Part shown: piece by piece, positions 43,289 through 53,607 of the stretch
Position numbering within the stretch: the stretch's first letter is position 1
How the letters are laid out: each line of letters begins with the position of its first letter
Source of the DNA: Sphingomonadales bacterium
GTDB taxonomy: Bacteria > Pseudomonadota > Alphaproteobacteria > Sphingomonadales > Sphingomonadaceae
Length of the DNA: 55,614 nt
Assembly (NCBI GenBank): GCA_025362295.1
Contig: JANYGX010000021.1
Location: 1-55,614, forward strand
Direction: 5' to 3'
Position numbers and translations under genes: made by a program
Notes under the pieces: generated by a model
Databases searched by the model: none
Told to the model about the DNA's origin: nothing
Seen by the model: only the letters and a program-made list of their open reading frames with translations

Positions 43289-44740
43289 TTAACGACGACC
43301 GAATTTATTAAAGCCAGGTGGCATGTTGCCCGGCGGCATCATCCCACCCATATTGGGCGGTGGCATTGGCGGGCCACCAGCACCGCCACCACCAAACATG
43401 CCAGCCAGTGCGCCAAGCCCGCCCATTTTTTTGAGCTTCTTCATCATACCCGCCATATCGAGGTGCATTTTCAAAATCTTGTTAACCTCCTGCACGGTGG
43501 TGCCAGAGCCCTTAGCAATGCGGATTTTACGCTTGGCATTGATAAGATCAGGTTTGCTCCGCTCTTTTGGTGTCATCGACAGAATGATCGCTTCCATGCG
43601 GTTGATGGCTTTGTCATCAATGCCGCTGCCATCCATCGCTTTTTGCATTTTGCCCATACCGGGCATCATGCCCATCAGACCTTTCATGCCGCCCATGCGC
43701 TTCATCTGGGTGAACTGGCTTTTCAGATCGTTGAGATCGAACTGGCCCTTCTCCATGCGCTTCTGTAGCTTTTCAACCTCCTCGATCTCGACAGCTTCAG
43801 CCGCTTTTTCCACCAGCGACACCACATCGCCCATGCCAAGAATGCGGCCAGCGACTCGGGCGGGATGAAACAGCTCCAGCGCGTCGAGCTTTTCGCCGAC
43901 ACCAATGAATTTGATGGGTTGTTTGGTAACGGCGCGCATCGAAAGGGCTGCACCACCGCGGCCGTCGCCGTCCATACGGGTGAGCACAGTGCCGGTGATG
44001 CCAACCTGACGTGAAAATTGTTCAGCGACGTTAACAGCATCCTGTCCGGTCAAGCTGTCAACCACCAGAAGCACATCGGCAGGTTCTGCAAAACTGCGCA
44101 CCGCTTGCAATTCACTCATCAAGGCATTGTCCACATGCAGGCGACCTGCGGTGTCGAGCATCAGCACATCAAAGCCTTGAAGCTCTGCTGCCTGCAAGGC
44201 GCGTTTGGCGATATCTACCGGTTGCTGGCCCGCGATGATCGGCAGTGTCGCCACACTCACCTGCTCGCCAAGAATTTTCAGCTGCTCCTGTGCGGCTGGC
44301 CGCTGCACATCGAGCGACGCCATCAGCACTTTTTTGCGTTCCGTCGCTTGCAGGCGCTTGGCGATTTTTGCTGTGGTTGTGGTTTTACCGGATCCCTGCA
44401 ACCCGACCATCATAATCACAGCAGGCGGTTCAACCGATAAATTCAAACCCTCTGCTTCACCGTCGCCACCATCTGACAAAAGCTCCACCAGTGCATCGTG
44501 GACAATCTTGATGACCATCTGACCCGGTGAAATCGACTTCACCACATTCTGGCCAATGGCCTGCGCTGAGACCGTGGCAACAAAATCCTTGACCACGGGT
44601 AGCGCAACATCGGCTTCCAGCAACGCCACGCGCACTTCGCGCATCGCTTCAGCCACATCCGATTCGTTCAGCGCACCGCGCTTTCGGAGCTTGTCAAACA
44701 CCGAGCCAAGACGTTCGGATAGGGACTCAAACATCGCCAT
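43289..44740 (-). CDS. ffh: signal recognition particle protein Ffh
   Basis: The 483-residue GTPase has an N helical domain, the G domain with P-loop GLQGSGKTTT at about 113-122 and the DTAGRLHVD and TRMDGDGRGG motifs, and a Met-rich M domain (MKRMGGMKGLMGMMPGMGKMQKAMDG). The C-terminus is a Gly/Met/Pro-rich tail. With 4.5S RNA it targets nascent membrane proteins to FtsY. It heads the ffh-rpsP-rimM run. No 4.5S RNA gene was recognised in the window. Confidence 0.97.
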   Translation of the reverse strand: MAMFESLSERLGSVFDKLRKRGALNESDVAEAMREVRVALLEADVALPVVKDFVATVSAQAIGQNVVKSISPGQMVIKIVHDALVELLSDGGDGEAEGLNLSVEPPAVIMMVGLQGSGKTTTTAKIAKRLQATERKKVLMASLDVQRPAAQEQLKILGEQVSVATLPIIAGQQPVDIAKRALQAAELQGFDVLMLDTAGRLHVDNALMSELQAVRSFAEPADVLLVVDSLTGQDAVNVAEQFSRQVGITGTVLTRMDGDGRGGAALSMRAVTKQPIKFIGVGEKLDALELFHPARVAGRILGMGDVVSLVEKAAEAVEIEEVEKLQKRMEKGQFDLNDLKSQFTQMKRMGGMKGLMGMMPGMGKMQKAMDGSGIDDKAINRMEAIILSMTPKERSKPDLINAKRKIRIAKGSGTTVQEVNKILKMHLDMAGMMKKLKKMGGLGALAGMFGGGGAGGPPMPPPNMGGMMPPGNMPPGFNKFGRR

Positions 44741-44893
44741 AAAAAAAGTCTCATTCGTTTATTGGCCACAACGCAAAAACCGCCGGTGGGCGAACATTCG
44801 CTGACCGACGTACATCCGTGGACGTTTAAAACGCTCTCACGTGTGGTAATAGAAATGTGATACGTGCACAGTGTTGCGAAGTCAACAACAGCA

Positions 44894-44967
44894 TGGTTGC
44901 CCCGCAAGGATTTGAACCTCGATAGACAGAGTCAGAGTCTGCAGTCTTACCGTTAGACGACGGGGCA
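44894..44967 (-). tRNA. tRNA-Gln (CTG)
   Basis: Acceptor TGCCCCG pairs with CGGGGCA, D-stem GTC with GAC, anticodon stem GCAGA with TCTGT, loop CTCTGAC giving anticodon CTG, T-loop GGTTCAAATCC, CCA encoded. Confidence 0.93.
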
Positions 44968-45099
44968 CCAATGTGTGTGTTAAGCTTGATAAGCCGTAAT
45001 AGTCAATAAAGGGTGACACGCTGCCCCGCATCACCAATTGATTCCCCGGCACAAACGCGCTAGATGTGGTGTCTGTTAATTTTTAGTGGAGTTTTCCCC

Positions 45100-45432
45100 T
45101 TGTCCTATGTTGTCACTGAAGCCTGTATCAAATGTAAATATATGGACTGTGTGGATGTCTGTCCGGTGGATTGCTTCTATGAGGGCGAGAACATGCTAGT
45201 GATCAACCCGAATGAATGTATCGATTGCGGCGTTTGTGAGCCTGAGTGCCCTGCCGAAGCTATTTTGCCAGACACGGAACCGGGTCTTGAAAAATGGCTT
45301 GAACTCAACACAAAATACGCCGCCGTTTGGCCGAATATTAACAGCAAAAAGCCAAGCCCTGCGGACGCTGATGAATTTAAAGGTATTGCAGACAAATTTA
45401 ACACGTTGTTCTCCGACAAACCTGGAAGTTAA
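45100..45432 (+). CDS. fdxA: 7Fe ferredoxin FdxA, TTG start
   Basis: FdxA proteins begin with M-x-YVVT; here that alignment places the start at TTG 45100 ([16 protein letters not shown]), preceded by GTGGAG at 8 bp. A longer frame from 45064 adds a hydrophobic segment unlike the family. The 110-residue protein has the Cys pattern of a [3Fe-4S][4Fe-4S] ferredoxin ([37 protein letters not shown]). The C-terminal part carries the usual W.LN.KYA..WP segment. It carries electrons in the cytoplasm. carD follows at 263 bp. Confidence 0.95.
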   Translation: MSYVVTEACIKCKYMDCVDVCPVDCFYEGENMLVINPNECIDCGVCEPECPAEAILPDTEPGLEKWLELNTKYAAVWPNINSKKPSPADADEFKGIADKFNTLFSDKPGS

Positions 45433-45657
45433 TGCATTAACACACAACCAAACGATCGGTTAAATTATAATATTGCAAAAATGTGACGCTTTGATGCTAG
45501 TTTAGTGTCTTTTAGGGGTGCGCCCACCGGCTTTTTGTGTTATTAAACTGCAATAATTTTTAAAAAATCCGTAATTATACATGAGAGGTTATCATTTTGC
45601 TGCGTTTTTGTTATAAATGCAGCGATTAATTTTGGGTGTTTGGTGTTCAGTAACAGA

Positions 45658-45671
45658 GTTCCCGCGGGAAC
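45658..45671. promoter_or_regulatory. 14 bp perfect palindrome upstream of carD
   Basis: GTTCCCGCGGGAAC is self-complementary and lies 24 bp before the carD start, so it would be in the 5' UTR or at the promoter. A regulator site or a short hairpin are both possible. Confidence 0.45.
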
Positions 45672-45695
45672 CTAAAAACAAAAAAAGGTTAATAA

Positions 45696-46214
45696 ATGTC
45701 TGCAAAAGCATTAAAATTTGGCGTTGGTGATTATGTTGTGTACCCGAAACATGGTGTTGGTTTGGTGATCGATGTGGAAACGCAAAGTATTGCCGGAACC
45801 AACCTCGATCTTTATGTCATCCGTTTTGAGAAAGAACGCATGACGCTGCGTGTTCCAACCAATAAAATCGAATCCGCGGGTATGCGCAAACTGTCATCGT
45901 CCATTGCCATGCAGGAAGCGTTCACGACGCTCAAAGGTAAGCCCAAGGTGAAGCGCACCATGTGGTCGCGCCGGGCACAGGAATACGAAGCCAAAATCAA
46001 CTCTGGGGATATCGTCTCGATTGCTGAAGTTGTGCGCGATTTGTTTCGTGCCACCGACCAGCCTGAACAATCATTCTCTGAGCGGCAAATTTATGAGGCT
46101 GCCGTTGGCCGCCTAGCGCGTGAACTGGCTGCCAAAGAAGAAACCGACGAAAAGACAGCGCAAGACAAAATCGAAAAAGTCTTGCTGGCACACGCGCCAG
46201 TGGCAGCTGCCTAA
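45696..46214 (+). CDS. carD: CarD-family transcriptional regulator
   Basis: The 172-residue protein has the N-terminal Tudor-like RNAP-interaction domain (FGVGDYVVYPKHGVGLVIDVE, LDLYVIRFEKERMTLRVPTNK) and a helical C-terminal DNA-contact domain (MWSRRAQEYEAKINSGDIVSIAEVVRDLFRA). CarD stabilises open promoter complexes, notably at rRNA promoters and in stress. An AAGG-type ribosome site precedes the ATG. It stands between fdxA and recF; fdxA-carD order is common in alphaproteobacteria. Confidence 0.95.
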   Translation: MSAKALKFGVGDYVVYPKHGVGLVIDVETQSIAGTNLDLYVIRFEKERMTLRVPTNKIESAGMRKLSSSIAMQEAFTTLKGKPKVKRTMWSRRAQEYEAKINSGDIVSIAEVVRDLFRATDQPEQSFSERQIYEAAVGRLARELAAKEETDEKTAQDKIEKVLLAHAPVAAA

Positions 46215-46248
46215 AGGGTATCAGGGGGCTTTGTCGCTGCCATAAACG

Positions 46249-47388
46249 ATGACGCCCCAACCGTCTTCCATCAATAGCATTAGCCTCCATAACTTTCGCA
46301 GTTACGAGGACGCTACGCTGGCGTCGATTGCAGGTTCAGTGGTGCTGACCGGACCGAACGGTGCCGGCAAAACAAACCTGCTGGAAGCTGTTTCCTTGTT
46401 TGCGCCTGGCCGGGGTATGCGCAGTGCAAGTCTTGCAGAAATGGTCAACGATAGCAGCGGTAAACGTGATTTTGCCATTTCGATAAACATGTCTGCTGCG
46501 GATACTGACACCCAAATCGGCACAGGTGTTGCCGCTGCATCGCCTGGCAAGCGCAGTGTGCGGGTTAATGGCGTGGCCGCGATGATTGCAGATTTTCCGT
46601 CTTACATGTCCGTGTTGTGGCTAACGCCAGCGCAGGACCGAATTTTTATGGAAGGTGCCAGTGACCGGCGGCGATTTTTTGATCGGCTGGTGCTGGGTTT
46701 GTTTCCCGATCACGCCGGGCATGTGGCCCGTTACGAGCACGCTATGCGTGAGCGCATGAAGCTGCTGACCAGCGACGGCACAATCGATCCTGCCTGGCTC
46801 TCGGCATTGGAAGCGCGCGTGGCGGAACATGGTGTGGCCGCCGCTGCCGCGCGGCGTGAAACAGCGCTTGCCCTGCAACCCCTTATTGATGCCCAAACAG
46901 ACGGGTTGTCGGCGTTTCCGCGAGCGGCCCTGGCAGTGCTTGGCGACTTTGAAAATTTGCTGGCAAAGGGCCTTCCAGCGCTCGCCGTTGAAGATGTGGC
47001 ACGCGGTGCGCTGGCCTCGCGGCGAACAAACGATGCCAGCACTGGCCGCGCCAGCTACGGCCCAGGTCGCACCGATGTGCACGTAACCCATTGCGGCAAA
47101 GGCCAGTCTGCCGACCGCTGTTCCACCGGTGAGCAGAAAGCCTTGCTGGTGGCGATTATTCTCGCGCACGCCCAGCTGATTGCCAGTCGCCTGAAACGCA
47201 TGCCGATTATTCTATTGGATGAAATTGCCGCCCATCTCGACGCCGATCGTCGTCATGCGTTGTTTGAAATTATCATGCATCTGGGCGTGCAAGCGTGGAT
47301 GACCGGCACCGATAGATCACTGTTTTCAGGACTCGATGGCATGGCCAGTTTTATTCGGGTGAATAATGCACAATTTAATGTGGAATAA
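46249..47388 (+). CDS. recF: RecF, recombinational repair protein
   Basis: The 379-residue SMC-like ATPase has Walker A GPNGAGKTN at about 35-43, a coiled region, the signature region CSTGEQKALLVAIILAHA and a Walker B IILLDEIAAHLD. It loads RecA at gapped DNA with RecO and RecR. The gene stands next to gyrB, the conserved order of the replication cluster. dnaA and dnaN are not in this window. The start has no strong ribosome site. Confidence 0.95.
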   Translation: MTPQPSSINSISLHNFRSYEDATLASIAGSVVLTGPNGAGKTNLLEAVSLFAPGRGMRSASLAEMVNDSSGKRDFAISINMSAADTDTQIGTGVAAASPGKRSVRVNGVAAMIADFPSYMSVLWLTPAQDRIFMEGASDRRRFFDRLVLGLFPDHAGHVARYEHAMRERMKLLTSDGTIDPAWLSALEARVAEHGVAAAAARRETALALQPLIDAQTDGLSAFPRAALAVLGDFENLLAKGLPALAVEDVARGALASRRTNDASTGRASYGPGRTDVHVTHCGKGQSADRCSTGEQKALLVAIILAHAQLIASRLKRMPIILLDEIAAHLDADRRHALFEIIMHLGVQAWMTGTDRSLFSGLDGMASFIRVNNAQFNVE

Positions 47389-47484
47389 TGCTTTTTTAGG
47401 CTGGTTTTCTTTGTAATTTTTAAGAACAGGCACTACACTGTAATTTAATAAAACTGTGCCAAAATAATTATAAAGAGCTATTGA

Positions 47485-49920
<2,436 letters not shown>

Positions 49921-49941
49921 GTTTTTCACGAGCCCCGTGCA

Positions 49942-50484
49942 GTGATTTTTAATAGTATAAGTTTTAGGCGTGTCGCGGGTATAACCGCTTGCACAACATA
50001 CCCTTTGATTGCAGCTCTTTTAGCAGTATGTTCACACGGCGCAGCAGCCAGCCTTTGCGATAAGCGAGAGTCTGTTGTGTTTGAGTGTTCCATCGGCAAA
50101 AAAATGGTTGCTGTGTGTGCCGAAAACTCAACATTACAAGGTGTCTCGCACGTACAGTACAGATATGGTGTTAAAGATCATCTGGAGTTGGTCTATCCAA
50201 AAAATGTTCAATCGCTATCAAGCAGCATGGCTTACAGCCGCAAAGCTTATGCAAGCGGCGGAGAACAGCAGATCAACTTTTCTGACAATGGCTATGACTA
50301 TAGTGTATTTGATCGCAGCACCCGAACAGGGTTTCGCACAGATGGCCAGCATGACACGCAATTTACTTCAGGCCTTGTTGTCAAAAAGAACGGGCGGATT
50401 ATTCTCAGTCACACATGCTTGCTGCCGCGTGACGCCGCTATTGCGCCTGCAGCTGAAACAATTCTAAAACCCTTAATTCGTTAA
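49942..50484 (+). CDS. exported protein of unknown function
   Basis: A 180-residue frame with a GTG start at 49942 and weak ribosome site. The first 35 residues are signal-like (ACTTYPLIAALLAVCSHGAAAS). The mature part has SLCDKRESVVFECSIGKKMVAVCAE with three Cys, an LQGVSHVQYRYG segment and a C-terminal KNGRIILSHTCLL. Conserved proteins of this pattern are found in proteobacteria without known function. It sits 21 bp after gyrB and is probably a separate unit. Confidence 0.6.
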   Translation: MIFNSISFRRVAGITACTTYPLIAALLAVCSHGAAASLCDKRESVVFECSIGKKMVAVCAENSTLQGVSHVQYRYGVKDHLELVYPKNVQSLSSSMAYSRKAYASGGEQQINFSDNGYDYSVFDRSTRTGFRTDGQHDTQFTSGLVVKKNGRIILSHTCLLPRDAAIAPAAETILKPLIR

Positions 50485-50540
50485 AGCAGCACGCAGTTTC
50501 AGGTTGATGTGGACGATACGTTTGCATCACGGCCTATATT

Positions 50541-51155
50541 TTAATTGCCTCGTGCCAGCATTGCCGCTTCAACCAGCGCCACAACATCATCGCGCTTGGC
50601 TGCCTTCAGATGCTGTATCATAGCATCAACATCCGCAGCATTTTTGTTCTGGTTCATCTTCCGGGTGCCGCGCAAAGTGGATATGTCTAGCTCGAAACCG
50701 ACAATGAAATCGGTCATGCTGTCAAATTTTCCAGGCGGCATTTTATCGCGGGTCCATGGTTTTTTTGGCAGCAAGGTGGCTTCCATATGGGCGCTGAGCG
50801 CATCCACTTGCGCCACCAACCCATCGTGACTGAGCTGTTGAACCCTGCCCTCAATTTCCACTGATTGGTAGAGCCAAGTTGGCACCATATCTTTGCTCGC
50901 ATACCAGTCCGCACTTTGATAGCTGTTGGCGCCAGTGAGGCTGATGAGTACAGTGGCTCCATCGAGATGGGGCACACAACGGTTGCCCCGCGCCAGATGA
51001 AATTGCACCGTGCCTGCCGATGTAAAAATCACCGGCGAATGGGCCACCATCGGGCCGTGATGTGTATGCAAAAAAATATGCGCAAACACAGTCTCGGCAA
51101 CATAAGCTTTAAGTTCGTTCTCATCAGACCAATGGAATGACTTGTTTGGGTGCAT
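50541..51155 (-). CDS. PaiB-like FMN-binding protein
   Basis: The 204-residue protein reads MHPNKSFHWSDENELKAYVAE and LHTHHGPMVAHSPVIF at the N-terminus, then SYQSADWYASKDMVPTWLYQSVEIEG, and DKMPPGKFDSMTDFIVGFEL. This is the Bacillus PaiB family, a flavin-split-barrel fold once described as a negative regulator of sporulation and protease genes. In Proteobacteria its role is unclear. It is alone on its strand between the gyrB side and a cytochrome gene. Confidence 0.88.
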   Translation of the reverse strand: MHPNKSFHWSDENELKAYVAETVFAHIFLHTHHGPMVAHSPVIFTSAGTVQFHLARGNRCVPHLDGATVLISLTGANSYQSADWYASKDMVPTWLYQSVEIEGRVQQLSHDGLVAQVDALSAHMEATLLPKKPWTRDKMPPGKFDSMTDFIVGFELDISTLRGTRKMNQNKNAADVDAMIQHLKAAKRDDVVALVEAAMLARGN

Positions 51156-51171
51156 GTTTTAAATCAAGCTT

Positions 51172-51624
51172 CTATTTTTCATCCCGATACGTCTCATGGC
51201 AGCCCTTGCAATTGCTGAACACTGTTTTCAGTGCGTCGCCTGTTGCTGCCATGTCATTCTTGCTGGTGGCGAGGGCAACGGCGTTGGCATCGAGTGCAAG
51301 CTTGTCCATGCGCTTGGAAAAGTCTGGCCATTGCTTCCAGATCAGGTCGCCTTTTACCGTGGTGCGCTCGCTTCCCTTGCCTGCGGTGTTAACGCGAAAG
51401 GCATCTTTAGACAGCCGCGCACTTATAGCCAAAGCCTCACCAAGACCTTTCAATTCCGTTTTATGATCCAGATCGCCTTTCATAATGCTGCCGATGCTCA
51501 TGGCATTGCGGGCCATGCCGCCGATCATCGCCTTGCGATATTTGATTTCATCATTGGGACCGGCCTGCGCCAATGTTGGCAACAAAACACAGCATCCAAT
51601 CAAAGCAGCCATAAATTTACGCAT
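51172..51624 (-). CDS. cytochrome c', periplasmic
   Basis: The 150-residue protein has a Sec signal (MRKFMAALIGCCVLLPTLAQA) and a four-helix-bundle body (KYRKAMIGGMARNAMSIGSIM, DFSKRMDKLALDANAVALA). The heme motif CKGCH is at 139-143, at the C-terminal end as in cytochrome c'. Such proteins bind NO or act in electron transfer. It follows an AAGGAA ribosome site. It is next to gcrA on the same strand, without a functional link. Confidence 0.92.
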   Translation of the reverse strand: MRKFMAALIGCCVLLPTLAQAGPNDEIKYRKAMIGGMARNAMSIGSIMKGDLDHKTELKGLGEALAISARLSKDAFRVNTAGKGSERTTVKGDLIWKQWPDFSKRMDKLALDANAVALATSKNDMAATGDALKTVFSNCKGCHETYRDEK

Positions 51625-51649
51625 AGAGAACTTTCCTTGAGGTTTATGA

Positions 51650-52387
51650 TTAAACGCGAAAACGGCTGGCCAGCGGTGGCGGCGGTGGCCGACGATCCTT
51701 GCGCGGCAACTGGCTTTGGTACGCTATGGCACAATGCTCAAGGCAATATGGCGTGCTTGGATTAACCGGCTTGCCACAAAATTGAAAATCATCTTCATTA
51801 GGATGACCAGATGGCCATTTGCAAATTTTCTCGTTGAGATCGAGCAGTGTGATTTTTTTGCCTGGTTGATGCCGGGTGACAACAGGCTTGAAGATGGACT
51901 TGCGCACCTCTGCAACAGGGGTGACCACCGGCACAGGCTTAGCTTCAGCCTTAGCTTTCTTATCAGTCTTTAGCACAACCGGCTCTGGTGGTTTGGGTTC
52001 AGATTTTTTGGCACCCTTGGTGTTTGCTGCCGGTTTTACCACAGCTTTTATGGCCGTCGCTTTCGACTGAGCCGTTTTCGGTTCCGGTATTTTGCTGCCG
52101 ACTTTCGCCACCGCAGGTTTGCTGGCTGGAACTTTTTCGGCGTGTGCGGCTTTTGCCGATGATCTTAAAGCAGCTGGCTTGGCAGCGGCGGTTTTTTTAA
52201 CGGGCTTTGCCGGTTTAATGTCTGCCTTGACTGGCGACGGGCGGGACTTCAGCCCCAGCCGGTGCGCCTTGCCAATAACAGCGTTGCGGGTAAGCCCCTC
52301 AGCCAGCAAATCGGCAATCTGACTGGCCGACATGCCACCTTCCCAAGATTTTCTAAGAATTTCAATACGTTCATCAGTCCAAGACAA
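51650..52387 (-). CDS. gcrA: GcrA cell-cycle regulator, TTG start
   Basis: The N-terminal sequence SWTDERIEILRKSWEGGMSASQIADLLAEGLTRNAVIGK is the GcrA HTH. It begins at a TTG codon at 52387, preceded by AGAGGA at 7 bp. The C-terminus (CKWPSGHPNEDDFQFCGKP, SPYCLEHC-type Cys/His pattern) matches the family's small C-terminal domain. Between them is a 120-residue Lys/Ala/Pro-rich linker, longer than in many homologues, giving 245 residues. GcrA binds sigma70 and acts at GANTC sites methylated by CcrM. It strongly indicates an alphaproteobacterium. Confidence 0.95.
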   Translation of the reverse strand: MSWTDERIEILRKSWEGGMSASQIADLLAEGLTRNAVIGKAHRLGLKSRPSPVKADIKPAKPVKKTAAAKPAALRSSAKAAHAEKVPASKPAVAKVGSKIPEPKTAQSKATAIKAVVKPAANTKGAKKSEPKPPEPVVLKTDKKAKAEAKPVPVVTPVAEVRKSIFKPVVTRHQPGKKITLLDLNEKICKWPSGHPNEDDFQFCGKPVNPSTPYCLEHCAIAYQSQLPRKDRRPPPPPLASRFRV

Positions 52388-52515
52388 GAAGCATTCCTCT
52401 TTACAAGATTATTCTGAAACAGCTTATAGAACAGAAATGCCGTCAAACGAAGCCCAGATTTAATAAAAACCAGTAATTCCTTGAGTGTGCAGGGTGCAGG
52501 GCCTATCAAACGAAT

Positions 52516-53349
52516 ATGCAACATAACACCACTTTACCAGTCTACGGGGTGCGCCAGATAAACTTTGTCAACTGGCGCGGCATTGCCACGCTCTACGCCA
52601 AAGAGGTGCGGCGCTACCTGAAGGTCTACACCCAGACACTGGCGGCACCAGCGGTCACCACGCTTCTCAATATGGCAATATTTGTGGTGGCGCTTGGCGG
52701 CGTGCAGGCGGGCAAAACCACGCGCGTGGTGCTTGGGGTGCCGTTTGCCGACTTCATCGCGCCGGGCCTCATCATCATGGCGATGATGCAAAACGCATTT
52801 GCCAACACATCCTCAACACTGATTATTGGCAAGGTGCAGGGCTCTATTATCGATGTGTTGATGCCGCCGCTGCTGCCTGGCGAACTGGTCGCTGCGTTTG
52901 TGGCGGGTGCTGTGACGCGCGCGCTGATGGTGAGTGTTGTGGTCTGGCTTGTTGTCTGGTTTGTGCCGGGGGTTAATATTCCCGTGCGGCACTTTTGGGC
53001 TGTGGCCTATTTTGGCCTCATGGGCTCAACCCTACTGGCGCTGATCGGCATTCTCACGGGCATCTGGGCTGAAAAGTTCGATCATACCGCAGCCGTCACC
53101 AACTTTGTTGTGCAGCCATTGTCGATGCTGTCCGGCACCTTCTACACCATCAGCCGGCTGCCGGAGTCATGGAAAACCGTTAGTCTTTACAACCCGTTTT
53201 TCCATATTATCGATGGCTTCCGTTACGGGTTTATTGGCGCATCCGACGCGCACCTGCTGCCAGGTGCGCTATCGGTGCTGGGGCTAAATGTGCTGCTGTG
53301 GACAGTGTGTGTGCAGCTGTTCAAATCAGGATGGCGGCTCAGGGCCTGA
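52516..53349 (+). CDS. ABC-2 type transporter permease
   Basis: The 277-residue inner-membrane protein has six hydrophobic segments and the ABC-2 signature FIAPGLIIMAMMQNAFANTSSTLIIGKVQGSIIDVLMPPLLPGELVAAFVAGA (quoted only in part here: FIAPGLIIMAMM, GKVQGSIIDVLM). The last helices give PLSMLSGTFYTISRLPESW and NPFFHIIDGFRYGF. No ATPase gene is within the window on either side. It may pair with an ATPase elsewhere for polysaccharide, lipid or drug export. Substrate unknown. Confidence 0.88.
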   Translation: MQHNTTLPVYGVRQINFVNWRGIATLYAKEVRRYLKVYTQTLAAPAVTTLLNMAIFVVALGGVQAGKTTRVVLGVPFADFIAPGLIIMAMMQNAFANTSSTLIIGKVQGSIIDVLMPPLLPGELVAAFVAGAVTRALMVSVVVWLVVWFVPGVNIPVRHFWAVAYFGLMGSTLLALIGILTGIWAEKFDHTAAVTNFVVQPLSMLSGTFYTISRLPESWKTVSLYNPFFHIIDGFRYGFIGASDAHLLPGALSVLGLNVLLWTVCVQLFKSGWRLRA

Positions 53350-53607
53350 TGGGGCGGCAGGGAGAAGCATCTGCAACATGCCACGACCAGCAGATGCAAT
53401 GTCGAGGTCTTCTTTCGCATCGGCCTGACAGGTAGAGATCGCGCAGCACATCGGCAGTGCACCCTTAACCAACAAGTCCATCAAGGCGGCTAGGTTGAAA
53501 TATTAATAGAGATGGAAAATTAGTCTTTTAACCCGCAAGTTTGCCACCACCGTGCATGCGGCAAAGCACAGCTTTGCAACCGGTCCCCCACCTGCTAAAG
53601 CCTGCTT
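53350..53607. other. intergenic region with a weak 51-residue minus-strand frame
   Basis: On the minus strand 53481 to 53326 reads an open 51-residue frame (MDLLVKGALPMCCAIST, then polar and GRGMLQMLLPAAP) overlapping the permease 3' end. It has no good ribosome site. I do not claim it as a gene. The remaining DNA has no recognised element. Confidence 0.25.

Noticed and set aside
53326-53481. 51-residue minus-strand frame after the ABC-2 permease
   Set aside because: No ribosome site and overlap with the permease 3' end. Mentioned as a gap note only.
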